NCBI GenBank assembly: GCA_028712895.1
Contig: JAQTPL010000005.1
Location: 1-64,000, forward strand
Source: a bacterium
Lineage (GTDB): Bacteria; CAYTYR01; UBA6262
Length of the DNA: 64,000 bases
Reading direction: 5' to 3'
Shown: positions 54,316 to 62,370 of the stretch, piece after piece
Numbering within the stretch: the stretch's first letter is position 1
How the letters are laid out: each line of letters opens with the position of its first letter
Position numbers and translations under genes: made by a program
Notes under the pieces: model-generated
Databases searched by the model: none
Told to the model about the DNA's origin: nothing
The model's input: the letters and a program-made list of their open reading frames with translations, nothing else

Positions 54316-54552
54316 GTGACTGAGCAGAAGCAAATCGAAGTAACAGAACAACCAACGCAGAATATAGTAGGCAATAAATACAAAGTAGTATTGGCTTCAT
54401 CTGAGGAAGCCAAAAAAATGAAACAACTGGATAAAGATAATAGCGCCAGCCTGGGCAAAATATCGATTGAAGCCATGAATAAGGTCCTTATTAAAGCCAA
54501 TAAGAAAAAAGATAAAGCTGATGCAGAAGAAGTAGCCGAAGAGGAAAAATAA
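54316..54552 (+). CDS. rpoZ: DNA-directed RNA polymerase omega subunit
   Basis: A 78-residue omega subunit. NKYKVVLASSEEAKKM and the later KISIEAMNKVL are the helical conserved parts, followed by a charged Lys/Glu/Asp tail. The GTG 54316 start follows AAGGAGAG. Position between gmk and coaBC confirms it. It ends with the coaBC start overlapping the stop. Confidence 0.85.
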   Translation: MTEQKQIEVTEQPTQNIVGNKYKVVLASSEEAKKMKQLDKDNSASLGKISIEAMNKVLIKANKKKDKADAEEVAEEEK

Positions 54553-55727
54553 TGCTCAAAGGCAAGGAAATAGTCGTCGGGATCACCGGTGGCATTGCCG
54601 CATATAAGGCAGCTTATATTGTCAGCCGGCTGAAAAAAGAGCAGGCTGGTGTGACGGTAGTAATGACCAGGATGGCCCAGGAGTTCGTAACCCCGCTGAC
54701 TTTCCAATCATTAACTGCTAACCAGGTTATTACTGATCTGGTCATGACTCCAAAACAATGGGAGATCGAGCATATTGCCTTGGCCAAAAAAGCTGATATT
54801 GTGCTCATTGCGCCGGCTACGGCTAATTTTATCGACAAATGCGCCGCTGGTATTGCTGATGATTTCCTAAGTACGCTGGTACTGGCGACTAAGGCGCCCA
54901 TATTGATTTGCCCGGCGATGAACAAGAATATGTATGAAAATCAGCTGGTGCAGGAAAATATTCAGAAGCTGGCTAAACGAAAAATAACCATCATTGAGCC
55001 GGAAACCGGGCGGTTGGCCTGCGGAGACGAAGGGGCCGGCCGTTTAGCCGGCGAGGAAAGGATATTGGCCGCTATCCGTTCGATTCTCGTCCCGCACGCT
55101 GATTTCCAGGATAAAACCATTCTGATTACAGCTGGTCCTACGCAGGAACCCCTGGATGATATCCGTTTCATTTCCAACCGGTCAAGCGGTAAAATGGGCT
55201 ATGCCCTGGCCAGGGAGGCTGCATTACGCGGTGCGGAAGTGATCCTGGTCACCGGCCCGACTACCTTAACACCGCCGAAAGAAGCTACGGTAATTAACGT
55301 TCAGACGGCATTGGAAATGTATGAACAAGTATTAGCCCATTACCAGGCTGCGGACATTGTCATTGCCGCCAGTGCCGTGGGTGATTTCCGGCCGCGGAAT
55401 TTGGTTTCGGGAAAGATAAAGAAAAAAAATAAATTAAACCTGGAATTGATCGGTAATCCTGACATCTTGCAAGAATTAGGAAAACGCAAAAAGAAGCAAT
55501 TGTTAGTTGGTTTTGCCGCAGAAAGCGGCAATCTTGAAGTTAATGCCAGAAAAAAAATGCAAGCCAAGGGCCTGAATTTGATCATTGCCAATAAAATTAA
55601 AGATGGATTCAGTAAAAATACCAATAAAGTAATACTGCTCTGGGGTAAGAATGGCCGGAAAGCTTTACCTGTATTGCCAAAAGAAAAAGTAGCCAAAGAA
55701 ATTCTGGATAAGATAAGCGCTATTTAA
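54552..55727 (+). CDS. coaBC: Bifunctional phosphopantothenoylcysteine synthetase/decarboxylase
   Basis: CoaBC joins cysteine to 4'-phosphopantothenate and decarboxylates it, in coenzyme A synthesis. The N-terminal flavoprotein half shows GITGGIAAYKAAYIV, the catalytic EHIALAKKAD and APATANFIDK, with the Cys in GRLACGDEGAGRL. The C-terminal synthetase half begins TAGPTQEPLDDIRF with ISNRSSGKMGYALA. At 391 residues it is the normal fused form. Confidence 0.95.
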   Translation: MLKGKEIVVGITGGIAAYKAAYIVSRLKKEQAGVTVVMTRMAQEFVTPLTFQSLTANQVITDLVMTPKQWEIEHIALAKKADIVLIAPATANFIDKCAAGIADDFLSTLVLATKAPILICPAMNKNMYENQLVQENIQKLAKRKITIIEPETGRLACGDEGAGRLAGEERILAAIRSILVPHADFQDKTILITAGPTQEPLDDIRFISNRSSGKMGYALAREAALRGAEVILVTGPTTLTPPKEATVINVQTALEMYEQVLAHYQAADIVIAASAVGDFRPRNLVSGKIKKKNKLNLELIGNPDILQELGKRKKKQLLVGFAAESGNLEVNARKKMQAKGLNLIIANKIKDGFSKNTNKVILLWGKNGRKALPVLPKEKVAKEILDKISAI

Positions 55728-55735
55728 GGTGAAAT

Positions 55736-56473
55736 ATGGACACTGAATTACAGCAAGTGATCAGGGATTTTAAGGCTTATCTGGAACAGGAGCAAAGAAA
55801 AGGATTGAAAGCCGTGCCGCTGTCTACCCGGATAATTAACCCTGGAAAAAAGACGACTGCCGCTGACCCAGCCAACAGTAAAACACTGGAACAATTGCAT
55901 CAACAATTCGCTAATTGCCAGAATTGCCCGTTAGGGAGTACCAGGAATAATTTTGTATTTGGCGAGGGGAATGCGCAGGCCCGATTGATGTTCATCGGGG
56001 AAGGGCCGGGATTCGATGAGGACCAGACCGGGCGGCCATTTATCGGCAAGGCTGGCCAGCTCCTCACCAAAGCAATAGAAACCACCATTAACCTGAAACG
56101 TGAAGAAGTCTATATTGGCAATATAGTAAAATGTCATCCGATGAAAGATCCAGGCCAACCTGCCTTGCGCGGCAATGACCGCCCGCCAACAGCGGAAGAA
56201 ATGGCTGCCTGCTTGCAGATAATTACCCGGCAGATAGAGATAATTAAACCGGATATAATCTGCCTTTTGGGCCGGACCGCCGCCCAGGCTATTCTCCGCT
56301 CCAATGCCGGCATTCATGAATTACGCAATAAATTCCATACCCTGAACTTTGCCGGTAAAGATATTGAGTTAATTGCTACCGTCCATCCTGCCAGTTGCCT
56401 GTATGATCCTGCCAATAAGAAATATGTCTGGGAAGATTTCAAGAAAATAAGAGATTTTTTAAAAAAGGTCTAA
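55736..56473 (+). CDS. Family 4 uracil-DNA glycosylase
   Basis: A [4Fe-4S] uracil-DNA glycosylase that removes uracil from DNA. The cluster cysteines are in CQNCPLG and CHPMKDPG...CLQII; the catalytic motif is GEGPGFDEDQTGRPF and the C-terminal loop VHPASCLYDP. A GQPALRGNDR insert lies between cluster ligands and about 45 extra residues precede the core. It sits between coaBC and priA, where many genomes have no gene, so it links repair to replication restart in one operon. Confidence 0.88.
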   Translation: MDTELQQVIRDFKAYLEQEQRKGLKAVPLSTRIINPGKKTTAADPANSKTLEQLHQQFANCQNCPLGSTRNNFVFGEGNAQARLMFIGEGPGFDEDQTGRPFIGKAGQLLTKAIETTINLKREEVYIGNIVKCHPMKDPGQPALRGNDRPPTAEEMAACLQIITRQIEIIKPDIICLLGRTAAQAILRSNAGIHELRNKFHTLNFAGKDIELIATVHPASCLYDPANKKYVWEDFKKIRDFLKKV

Positions 56474-56476
56474 AGC

Positions 56477-58429
56477 ATGAATAATTTTGCCAAAGTAATA
56501 ATTCCCGGCATTGCCCTCGACCGGCTATTTGATTATGCGGTGCCGCCGGAATTAAGGGATAGCATCCAGGCCGGGCAGCTCGTTAAAGTCAATTTCGGCC
56601 ACCGGGACATCCAGGTTGTCGTCGCTGAATTATTGCCAAAAAGTAAAATTCCCAAAGCCAAAAATATTATCAGCATTATATCGACGCAACCGGCAGTGAG
56701 CGGGCCCATGTTAATACTTACCCGCTGGATAGCAGACCACTATTTTTGTTCCTGGGGTGAGGCTATAGAACCATGCTTGACAAGGCCGGTGAAAAAACAA
56801 GTTAAGACTAAGATTGCGGTGGCTAAAGAACCGGAACAGAAGAATATAGAATTACCGGGATTATTGTCCGGAGAACAGAACAGGATTCTGGAACAATTAA
56901 AAACCTTGTTGCGAGACCCGAATAATAAGCCGGTCTTGTTATGGGGCGGGTTGGCCAGCGAGCGGATCAGGATGTACCTGGAATTGGTTGAGGACTTATT
57001 AAAAAACCAGCAGCAGGTAATGATCATTGTCCCGCAAATAGAGAATTTGGCTTTATGGCAGCAGCATTTTGGATCGCGGTATCCTGGCCGGGTAGTTACT
57101 TTGCATAGCGGACTTTCAGATGGGGAAAAGTACCAGTCAGGGGAGAGAATAAAGGCCGGGGAAGCTGCCGTTATCCTGGGGACCAGGATGGCGTTATTCT
57201 ATCAATGTAAAAATCTTGGCCTTATGATCATGGAAGATGAGCAGGATACTGCCTACAAGTCAGACCAAAAACCAATGTATCATACCCGCGCGGTGGTCGG
57301 GAAAAAAGCCGAGTTGGAAAAAATACCCCTGATCTTATCGACATCCGCCCCTTCGGTGGAGACCTATCATAAAGCTATTACTGATGATTACAATTTCCTG
57401 AAAATCGGAAATCTTTTTGACCGGGAAGCAGTCAAAATACAGGTTCAGGAGCTACCTAAGCGCATCCAGAAAGACACTTTGGTTTATTTTAGCCAATCCT
57501 TTATCCAAGCCATTGAGTTGAGATTGAAAAAACAGGAGCACGCGGCTTTTTTTGTCAATATGCGCGGTTATTCCACGTATGTATATTGCCGCATGTGCAA
57601 GTTTGTAATGAAATGCCCTGATTGTGATGTGGCTTTAACCATGAGTGCGGAAAAGAACAAACTATATTGCCGTTACTGCTCGCATACCCAGACGCAAACC
57701 ACAGAATGCCCATCATGCCATACTCAGCATTTGAGAACGATCGGGATTGGAACAGAGACAGTGACCGCAGCACTGCAAGATATTTTCCCGCAGGCCAGGA
57801 TCAAACGTATTGACTCGCAGACATATGGGCAGAGCAAGAACCTGAAAGAAGTTGATATTATTGTCGGGACGCAACTCCTGAATAAATATGATTATTTTCC
57901 GAAAACTACGTTATTAGGAGTTTTGCTCATAGATCTATTGCTGAACCTGCCGGATTTCCGGGCAGCTGAGCATACTTTTCAAAACCTGATCGGATTGGTA
58001 CAGCGGCTGGATAGTTCCAAAGGAGACAGAGAAGTGATCATCCAGGCGGAGAATGTGGACCATTACCTAATAGAGTCAATAAGGAACCAGGATTGGGCCA
58101 GTTTTTACCGGCATGAATTGGAATTCCGCAAACAACTTAAATATCCGCCATTCGGGAGCCTGGTCCAGGTAGAGGTGAGGGGAGCTGATAAGGAAAAAGT
58201 TGAAAAAGCGGCGCTGGAACTGGCTGAGAAGTTCAGAAAATCAACGATTAAAGTATATGGCCCGGCGCCGTCATTCAGGGCCAAATTACGGGGGCAATAC
58301 CGCCAGCATATTATGTTGAAATCAGCCAGCCATAACGCCTTGATCAAGGTATTACAAAAAGTGAAACCGAATAAGCGCACCGCAGCTATCACTATTAGCA
58401 CTGATGTCGATCCAATGGACGTCCTTTAA
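56477..58429 (+). CDS. priA: PriA-family primosomal protein with degraded helicase motifs
   Basis: PriA restarts stalled replication forks. The 650-residue protein keeps the N-terminal 3' binding domain and the eight-cysteine zinc cluster (CRMC...CPDC...CRYC...CPSC, residues 371-418). The ATPase motifs are changed: Walker A, normally GVTGSGKTE, is GGLASERIR (157-165); Walker B reads DEQD (254-257) instead of DEEH; motif V is NKYDYF rather than KGHDF; and motif VI lacks AGRAGR (LIGLVQRLDS, 504-512). It therefore probably binds DNA but does not unwind it. The gene is complete and in its normal place before def-fmt, so it is not a dead pseudogene. Confidence 0.85.
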   Translation: MNNFAKVIIPGIALDRLFDYAVPPELRDSIQAGQLVKVNFGHRDIQVVVAELLPKSKIPKAKNIISIISTQPAVSGPMLILTRWIADHYFCSWGEAIEPCLTRPVKKQVKTKIAVAKEPEQKNIELPGLLSGEQNRILEQLKTLLRDPNNKPVLLWGGLASERIRMYLELVEDLLKNQQQVMIIVPQIENLALWQQHFGSRYPGRVVTLHSGLSDGEKYQSGERIKAGEAAVILGTRMALFYQCKNLGLMIMEDEQDTAYKSDQKPMYHTRAVVGKKAELEKIPLILSTSAPSVETYHKAITDDYNFLKIGNLFDREAVKIQVQELPKRIQKDTLVYFSQSFIQAIELRLKKQEHAAFFVNMRGYSTYVYCRMCKFVMKCPDCDVALTMSAEKNKLYCRYCSHTQTQTTECPSCHTQHLRTIGIGTETVTAALQDIFPQARIKRIDSQTYGQSKNLKEVDIIVGTQLLNKYDYFPKTTLLGVLLIDLLLNLPDFRAAEHTFQNLIGLVQRLDSSKGDREVIIQAENVDHYLIESIRNQDWASFYRHELEFRKQLKYPPFGSLVQVEVRGADKEKVEKAALELAEKFRKSTIKVYGPAPSFRAKLRGQYRQHIMLKSASHNALIKVLQKVKPNKRTAAITISTDVDPMDVL

Positions 58430-58434
58430 ATAAG

Positions 58435-58573
58435 GAAATCAGGTCATCAGGAAACCAGGTTGTGGGGATCAGTATATCAGGTTATCAGGGAATCAGGAAA
58501 TAAAAATACTAAGCACTTCCTGATGTCCTGATCTTCTGATATCCACCTCCTGATACCCTGAAACTCTGATAAC
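58435..58573. repeat. Word array, ATCAGG / CCTGAT family
   Basis: ATCAGG/ACCAGG words (58439-58500) and CCTGAT words (58520-58572) with an A-rich loop between. Sister of the array at 35751. It fills the gap between priA and the next gene. Confidence 0.85.
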
Positions 58574-58607
58574 CGTAATGCCAAGATATTAATAAAAGGG
58601 GACGTAA

Positions 58608-58895
58608 ATGCACAAATATCTGCCTATATTGAAAGTAGCGGCGCGGACCTTCCTGGTCATCCTGTTGCTGAGTTGTATCGGCCAGTTTGTGTTTGACCGT
58701 GTTTATGGCCAGGGGGCGCCATTCGCATACGATAATAAGTTCTACTTCTTTAACCGGGCCAGATCATTATTGCCGATAGCTCCTGAATTGTACGCCAAAG
58801 CCAAAATACTTGAGGAATTGTTCGCGTCTTTGCTGTTCCTGGCTCTTATCCTGAACGTATTATATGAATACGAAACTCGCAAGATGAAATTATAG
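58608..58895 (+). CDS. Small membrane protein, unknown
   Basis: A 95-residue protein with a basic N-terminus, a membrane segment at about residues 13-33 and a second at about residues 70-88. A charged central region with aromatic residues (YDNKFYFFNRARSLLP) lies between. No family is recognised. Preceded by GGGGACG. Its location between priA and def is not conserved elsewhere as far as I can tell. Confidence 0.6.
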   Translation: MHKYLPILKVAARTFLVILLLSCIGQFVFDRVYGQGAPFAYDNKFYFFNRARSLLPIAPELYAKAKILEELFASLLFLALILNVLYEYETRKMKL

Positions 58896-58945
58896 GATAA
58901 TATAGCTCTAATATAAGGCATTTTTAAAATTAATTAACAAACTAT
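58896..58945. other. Start of the 590-base non-coding region before def
   Basis: The gap 58896-59485 holds a 161-bp hairpin element, a promoter-driven structured RNA, a GATTACAC word array and a promoter/hairpin at the def leader, listed separately. These first 50 bases are AT-rich and otherwise featureless. Confidence 0.7.
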
Positions 58946-59106
58946 AAGGTTTCTGGAGAGGGTCTTTTACGTAGCGAGAAGGCATATTTTTGAGCGAGAC
59001 AATGAATGAGTGACGAAGCTTATCAGCGATAAGTCAGGAACGAATGAAACAGTCGGAGCCAAAAAGATGGCTTCGAAGTAGTAAAAAGATCCTGTCCAGA
59101 GACCTT
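58946..59106 (+). other. 161-bp long-hairpin element downstream of the small membrane gene
   Basis: The terminal arms AAGGTTTCTGGA (58946-58957) and TCCAGAGACCTT (59095-59106) pair with one G-U wobble; GGGTCTTTTAC and GTAAAAAGATCC continue the stem with a single-base bulge. Internal hairpins CTTATC-AGC-GATAAG and CGGAGCC-N8-GGCTTCG are present. It has the same length as the element at 52760 but no clear sequence identity. Confidence 0.65.
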
Positions 59107-59111
59107 AAAGC

Positions 59112-59140
59112 TTGACAAAAACAAATATTTCTGCTAAATT
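59112..59140 (+). promoter_or_regulatory. Promoter of the structured RNA
   Basis: TTGACA (59112-59117), 17-base spacer, TAAATT (59135-59140). The -35 is consensus and the -10 is good. The predicted transcription start is about 59147, exactly at the first base of the P1 helix described next. Confidence 0.7.
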
Positions 59141-59146
59141 TATGTT

Positions 59147-59285
59147 AGTCATATGAAAGACGTACAGTCACGGAGACTGCCACGGCGTCAAAGATATGAC
59201 TAAACTTGGGAAGGTACCAGCGTGATTTTCCCAGGTTTCCTAGCCAGGGAACCGGGTCTACTCTAACCAGTAGACCCGATTCATT
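59147..59285 (+). ncRNA. Candidate structured non-coding RNA of unknown family
   Basis: Starting at the predicted +1: P1 AGTCATAT/ATATGACT encloses a GACG/CGTC helix and hairpin CAGTC-ACGGA-GACTG. Then AAACTTGGGAA/TTCCCAGGTTT forms P3 (G-U pairs allowed), and CGGGTCTACT-CTAACC-AGTAGACCCG forms a strong final stem followed by ATTCATTT, which could terminate transcription. GGTTTCC (59234) and GGGAACC (59247) could form a competing hairpin that breaks P3, a switch-like arrangement. There is no convincing protein frame. It matches none of the riboswitch or sRNA consensus sequences I remember. Confidence 0.6.
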
Positions 59286-59291
59286 TAGATG

Positions 59292-59371
59292 AGGGACGAT
59301 TACACCGATTCTAAGAGAGATTCCACAGATTTCTTAATCGGTCTAATCTATTTTGAAATCAGTGTAATCAG
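59292..59371. repeat. Word array, GATTACAC family
   Basis: GATTACACCGATTC and GATTCCACAGATT words with reverse AATCGGTCTAATC and AATCAGTGTAATC words, following the structured RNA. Confidence 0.8.
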
Positions 59372-59383
59372 TATTGTTTTTAA

Positions 59384-59412
59384 TTGACATTTAGGTTAAA
59401 ATAGTATATATT
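59384..59412 (+). promoter_or_regulatory. def promoter
   Basis: TTGACA (59384-59389), 17-base spacer, TATATT (59407-59412). It lies about 74 bases before the def start codon and runs directly into a hairpin with a U tract. Confidence 0.65.
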
Positions 59413-59416
59413 TAAA

Positions 59417-59458
59417 AAGGCAATCCCTTATAATAAGGCGATTGCCTTAAATTATTTT
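59417..59458 (+). terminator. Hairpin with U tract at the def leader (attenuator-like)
   Basis: AAGGCAATC...GATTGCCTT with an inner CCTTA/TAAGG stem gives a 14-bp hairpin with one bulged base and a TAA loop. AAATTATTTTTTTT follows. It begins at the predicted transcription start of the def promoter, so it would cut off or limit transcripts from that promoter. Confidence 0.75.
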
Positions 59459-59485
59459 TTTTATGTTCCACGCTAAGGGTGTTTT

Positions 59486-59989
59486 ATGAGTATAATGGCC
59501 ATAAAAACCTACGGGGATCCATGTCTCCGTAAGAAAAATGAAGATATTAAAGAAGTCACGCCTGAAGTGCTTAAGCTGGTAAATGATATGCTAGAAACCA
59601 TGTATGCGCACAAAGGGGTTGGCCTGGCTGCTCCGCAAGTAGGCGTCAATAAGAATTTATTAGTTGTTGATATCGGAGATATGTCTGGCAAGCATGAACT
59701 GGTAGTATTGATCAACCCTGAGTTACTGTCTAAAGAAGGGGCAGAGATAATGGAAGAGGGCTGTCTGTCCTGTCCCCAGGCTTCTGTAAAGGTGAAGCGG
59801 GCTAAGAAAACAGTAGTCCAGGCCATAAATCAGAAGGGTGAGAAGATCATCCGTGAAGACAGCGGATTTTTATCGCGGGCGATCCAGCATGAGATGGACC
59901 ATTTAAAGGGTAAATTGATCGTTGATTTTGCCGGGTTCTTCGAAAAGATCAAGCTTAAAAGCAAAATGAAAAAAAAAGCTCGGACCTAA
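59486..59989 (+). CDS. def: Peptide deformylase
   Basis: Def removes the N-formyl group from new proteins. The three metal-site motifs are GVGLAAPQVG (near residue 46), EEGCLSCP (near residue 90) and QHEMDHLKG (near residue 131). At 167 residues it is normal. The ATG at 59486 has AAGGG upstream; an alternative ATG lies three codons later. It is followed by fmt, whose product makes the formyl group it removes. Confidence 0.96.
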   Translation: MSIMAIKTYGDPCLRKKNEDIKEVTPEVLKLVNDMLETMYAHKGVGLAAPQVGVNKNLLVVDIGDMSGKHELVVLINPELLSKEGAEIMEEGCLSCPQASVKVKRAKKTVVQAINQKGEKIIREDSGFLSRAIQHEMDHLKGKLIVDFAGFFEKIKLKSKMKKKART

Positions 59990-59998
59990 GGTGATTTT

Positions 59999-60958
59999 AT
60001 GCGGGTTATTTTCATGGGTACGCCCAGATACGCGGTGCCATTCCTGCAGTCACTGTTGGATATGGGAGAGGATATAGTCGGCGTAGTGACCATGCCTGAT
60101 AAGCCGGTAGGACGGAAGCAGGAAATACAGGAACCTCCGGTAAAAGTTCTGGCCCAAAAAAAGAATATCCCGGTTTTCCAGCCGGCAAAAATAAATGAAA
60201 CCAGTTCTTTGGAAGCATTAAAAAACCTAAATCCCGACCTGGCAGTTGTCGTTGGTTTTGGACAAATATTGAGCCAGAAATTATTAGACCTGCCTAAACA
60301 GGGCACGATCAATGTCCATTTTTCTCTTTTGCCAAAATATCGCGGCGCCAGCCCGATCCAGGCTGCTATCATCAACGGGGAAGAAAAGACCGGCATTTCG
60401 ACGATGTTCCTGGTGAGAAAATTAGACAGTGGCCCGGTGCTCTTGCAAAGGGAAGTGCCCATCGACCAGAAAGATACATCTGTTACTCTGACTGAAAAGC
60501 TGACCAAGGTTGGCGTAGAAGTTTTACAAGAGACTGTAGCGCTGATCAGGCAAGGGAAGGCAGAAGCAAAACCGCAGGAAGAAGCGCGATCTTCTTACGC
60601 CGCCTTGCTGGTGAAGGAAAGCGGCTTAATAGACTGGCAAAAGAATTCTCGGGAATTATATAATTTTGTCCGTGGCCTGTATCCCTGGCCGGGTGCATAT
60701 ACGTTTTATACGCACAGCGGCAAAAAACATATGCTTAAGATTTGGGAAGCGGAAGAAATTCACAGAATTGAATTGAATCATAATGAAGCTGTCAGCGGTA
60801 CGATCCTGGACGTGCTGAAAAATCATGGTTTTGCCATCAAGTGCGGTCAGGGCGGATTGCTGTTGACTAAAGTGCAATCCGAAGGCGGTAAAGTTATGCC
60901 GGCTTATAATTTTGTCATTGGCCATCATCTCAAGAAGGGTGATATCCTAGGGAAATAA
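59999..60958 (+). CDS. fmt: Methionyl-tRNA formyltransferase
   Basis: Fmt formylates the initiator Met-tRNA using 10-formyl-tetrahydrofolate. MRVIFMGTPRYAVPFL starts the catalytic domain; VVVGFGQILSQKLLDLP and HFSLLPKYRGASPIQ form the active site. A C-terminal OB domain binds tRNA. At 319 residues it is normal. The gene follows def by 9 bases, the standard order. Confidence 0.96.
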   Translation: MRVIFMGTPRYAVPFLQSLLDMGEDIVGVVTMPDKPVGRKQEIQEPPVKVLAQKKNIPVFQPAKINETSSLEALKNLNPDLAVVVGFGQILSQKLLDLPKQGTINVHFSLLPKYRGASPIQAAIINGEEKTGISTMFLVRKLDSGPVLLQREVPIDQKDTSVTLTEKLTKVGVEVLQETVALIRQGKAEAKPQEEARSSYAALLVKESGLIDWQKNSRELYNFVRGLYPWPGAYTFYTHSGKKHMLKIWEAEEIHRIELNHNEAVSGTILDVLKNHGFAIKCGQGGLLLTKVQSEGGKVMPAYNFVIGHHLKKGDILGK

Positions 60959-60959
60959 A

Positions 60960-61466
60960 ATGACCTGGTTGATTTATAATATCTATTTCCCGGTGATACT
61001 GTTAGCCGGTAAGATATTCCGGATCGCTCCGGATAAGACAGAACTCTACCTGATCAAGCTGAATAACCGTTTGCGCGGCCAGGAAAAAGGAAAAGCGGGG
61101 AAAATATTAATTCTGACTCCCCGCTGCCTGCAAAACAAAGATTGCCGGAATAATGTGGTTGAAGATGTGACAAATTGCCTGAAGTGCGGCAAATGCAAGG
61201 TCAAAGATCTCCTGGCTTTAAGTGAAAAATATCAAATTAAGCTGGCAGTAGCGACTGGTGGAAGATTGGCACGGCAGGTCCTGGCTGAAACCAGGGCCGA
61301 TACTGTGATCGCCGTAGCCTGTGAAAAGGAATTGGCCAGCGGTATTATCGATACCTATCCCGTAGTAGTGCATGCCGTGCTCAACCAGCGGCCTTTTGGC
61401 CAGTGCGTGAACACGGATGTGAAAATAGAAGAAGTGGAACAGATTATTCAGGGTATTTTAAAGTAA
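60960..61466 (+). CDS. DUF116 family protein
   Basis: A 168-residue DUF116 protein of unknown function, common beside fmt in clostridia-like genomes. An N-terminal hydrophobic segment (residues 1-20) precedes a conserved Cys-rich region, [11 protein letters not shown] and [14 protein letters not shown], which looks like a metal or Fe-S site, then a Rossmann-like half ([13 protein letters not shown]). It starts one base after the fmt stop. A pairing of def-fmt with DUF116 is well known, but its job is not. Confidence 0.85.
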   Translation: MTWLIYNIYFPVILLAGKIFRIAPDKTELYLIKLNNRLRGQEKGKAGKILILTPRCLQNKDCRNNVVEDVTNCLKCGKCKVKDLLALSEKYQIKLAVATGGRLARQVLAETRADTVIAVACEKELASGIIDTYPVVVHAVLNQRPFGQCVNTDVKIEEVEQIIQGILK

Positions 61467-61488
61467 GTCAGCAGGAGGATTAAATTAC

Positions 61489-62370
61489 ATGAATTCAATT
61501 AAAACCTTCGGGTTGATGTTTGTCTTAATATTATTATTTACCTGGGCTGGCCGGGCGATCGGCGGGCAGCAGGGTATGGTACTGGCTTTTGTCTTCGCCG
61601 TAGGGACAAATTATTTCATGTACTGGTTCAGTGATTCCATAGTGCTGATGATGTATAAGGCTAAACTCGTGAAGGAAGAAAAAGCAGTTGATCTTTACAA
61701 AGTGATCAGGAACCTGACCATAAAAGCCAATCTGCCGATGCCGAAAGTATATATCATTGAAAATCCGACACCCAATGCTTTTGCCACTGGCCGGGACCCG
61801 GCTCATGCGGCAGTAGCTGTAACCAGGGGTATCCTGGATATTTTAAACCAGTCAGAGCTGGAAGGTGTCCTGGCCCATGAGTTGAGCCATGTCAAGCACC
61901 GTGATATCCTGCTATCGACTATAGCCGCCACCTTTGCCGGGGCGATCACCATGCTGGCAAGGATAGGGCAATTCGGTTTGATGTTCGGCGGTATGGGCCG
62001 GGATAGGGATAATGAGGGCGGTGGCGGATTAGGGGCCCTGCTGATAATCCTGCTGGCTCCCCTGGCGGCGATATTGATCCAGATGTCCATTTCCCGTTCA
62101 CGGGAATATATGGCTGACGAAGGCGGAGCTAAGATTACCAGACATCCATTGGCGCTGGCTAATGCCCTAAAAAAACTGGCTGAAGCAGGCAAACAGATAC
62201 CCATGGCTGCTAATCCCAGCACGGCGCATATGTTTATAGTTAATCCCTTAACTGGCGGCGGACTGGTCAGCCTATTCAGCACGCATCCACCCATGGCTAA
62301 ACGCATAGAAATACTGGAAAAAATGGAACAGGATTTTAAAATGTCGGGGATGCCTAAAATAATCTCATGA
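61489..62370 (+). CDS. htpX: Membrane zinc metalloprotease HtpX
   Basis: HtpX is a membrane-bound M48 protease for quality control of membrane proteins. [11 protein letters not shown] (near residue 125) is the zinc-binding HExxH motif; a downstream Glu in [10 protein letters not shown] provides the third ligand. Membrane segments precede (about residues 4-38) and follow (about residues 140-200) the catalytic helix. The 293-residue length is normal. ATG 61489 follows AGGAGG. Confidence 0.94.
   Translation: MNSIKTFGLMFVLILLFTWAGRAIGGQQGMVLAFVFAVGTNYFMYWFSDSIVLMMYKAKLVKEEKAVDLYKVIRNLTIKANLPMPKVYIIENPTPNAFATGRDPAHAAVAVTRGILDILNQSELEGVLAHELSHVKHRDILLSTIAATFAGAITMLARIGQFGLMFGGMGRDRDNEGGGGLGALLIILLAPLAAILIQMSISRSREYMADEGGAKITRHPLALANALKKLAEAGKQIPMAANPSTAHMFIVNPLTGGGLVSLFSTHPPMAKRIEILEKMEQDFKMSGMPKIIS

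Noticed and set aside
56477-58429. priA as a pseudogene
   Set aside because: The frame is full length, the zinc cluster is intact and it lies in a tight operon; only the ATPase motifs are changed.
59147-59285. TPP, cobalamin, c-di-GMP, SRP RNA or 6S RNA
   Set aside because: Short stretches resemble parts of TPP (CCAGCGT) and cobalamin (GCCAGG) elements, but the defining boxes and pairing are absent.
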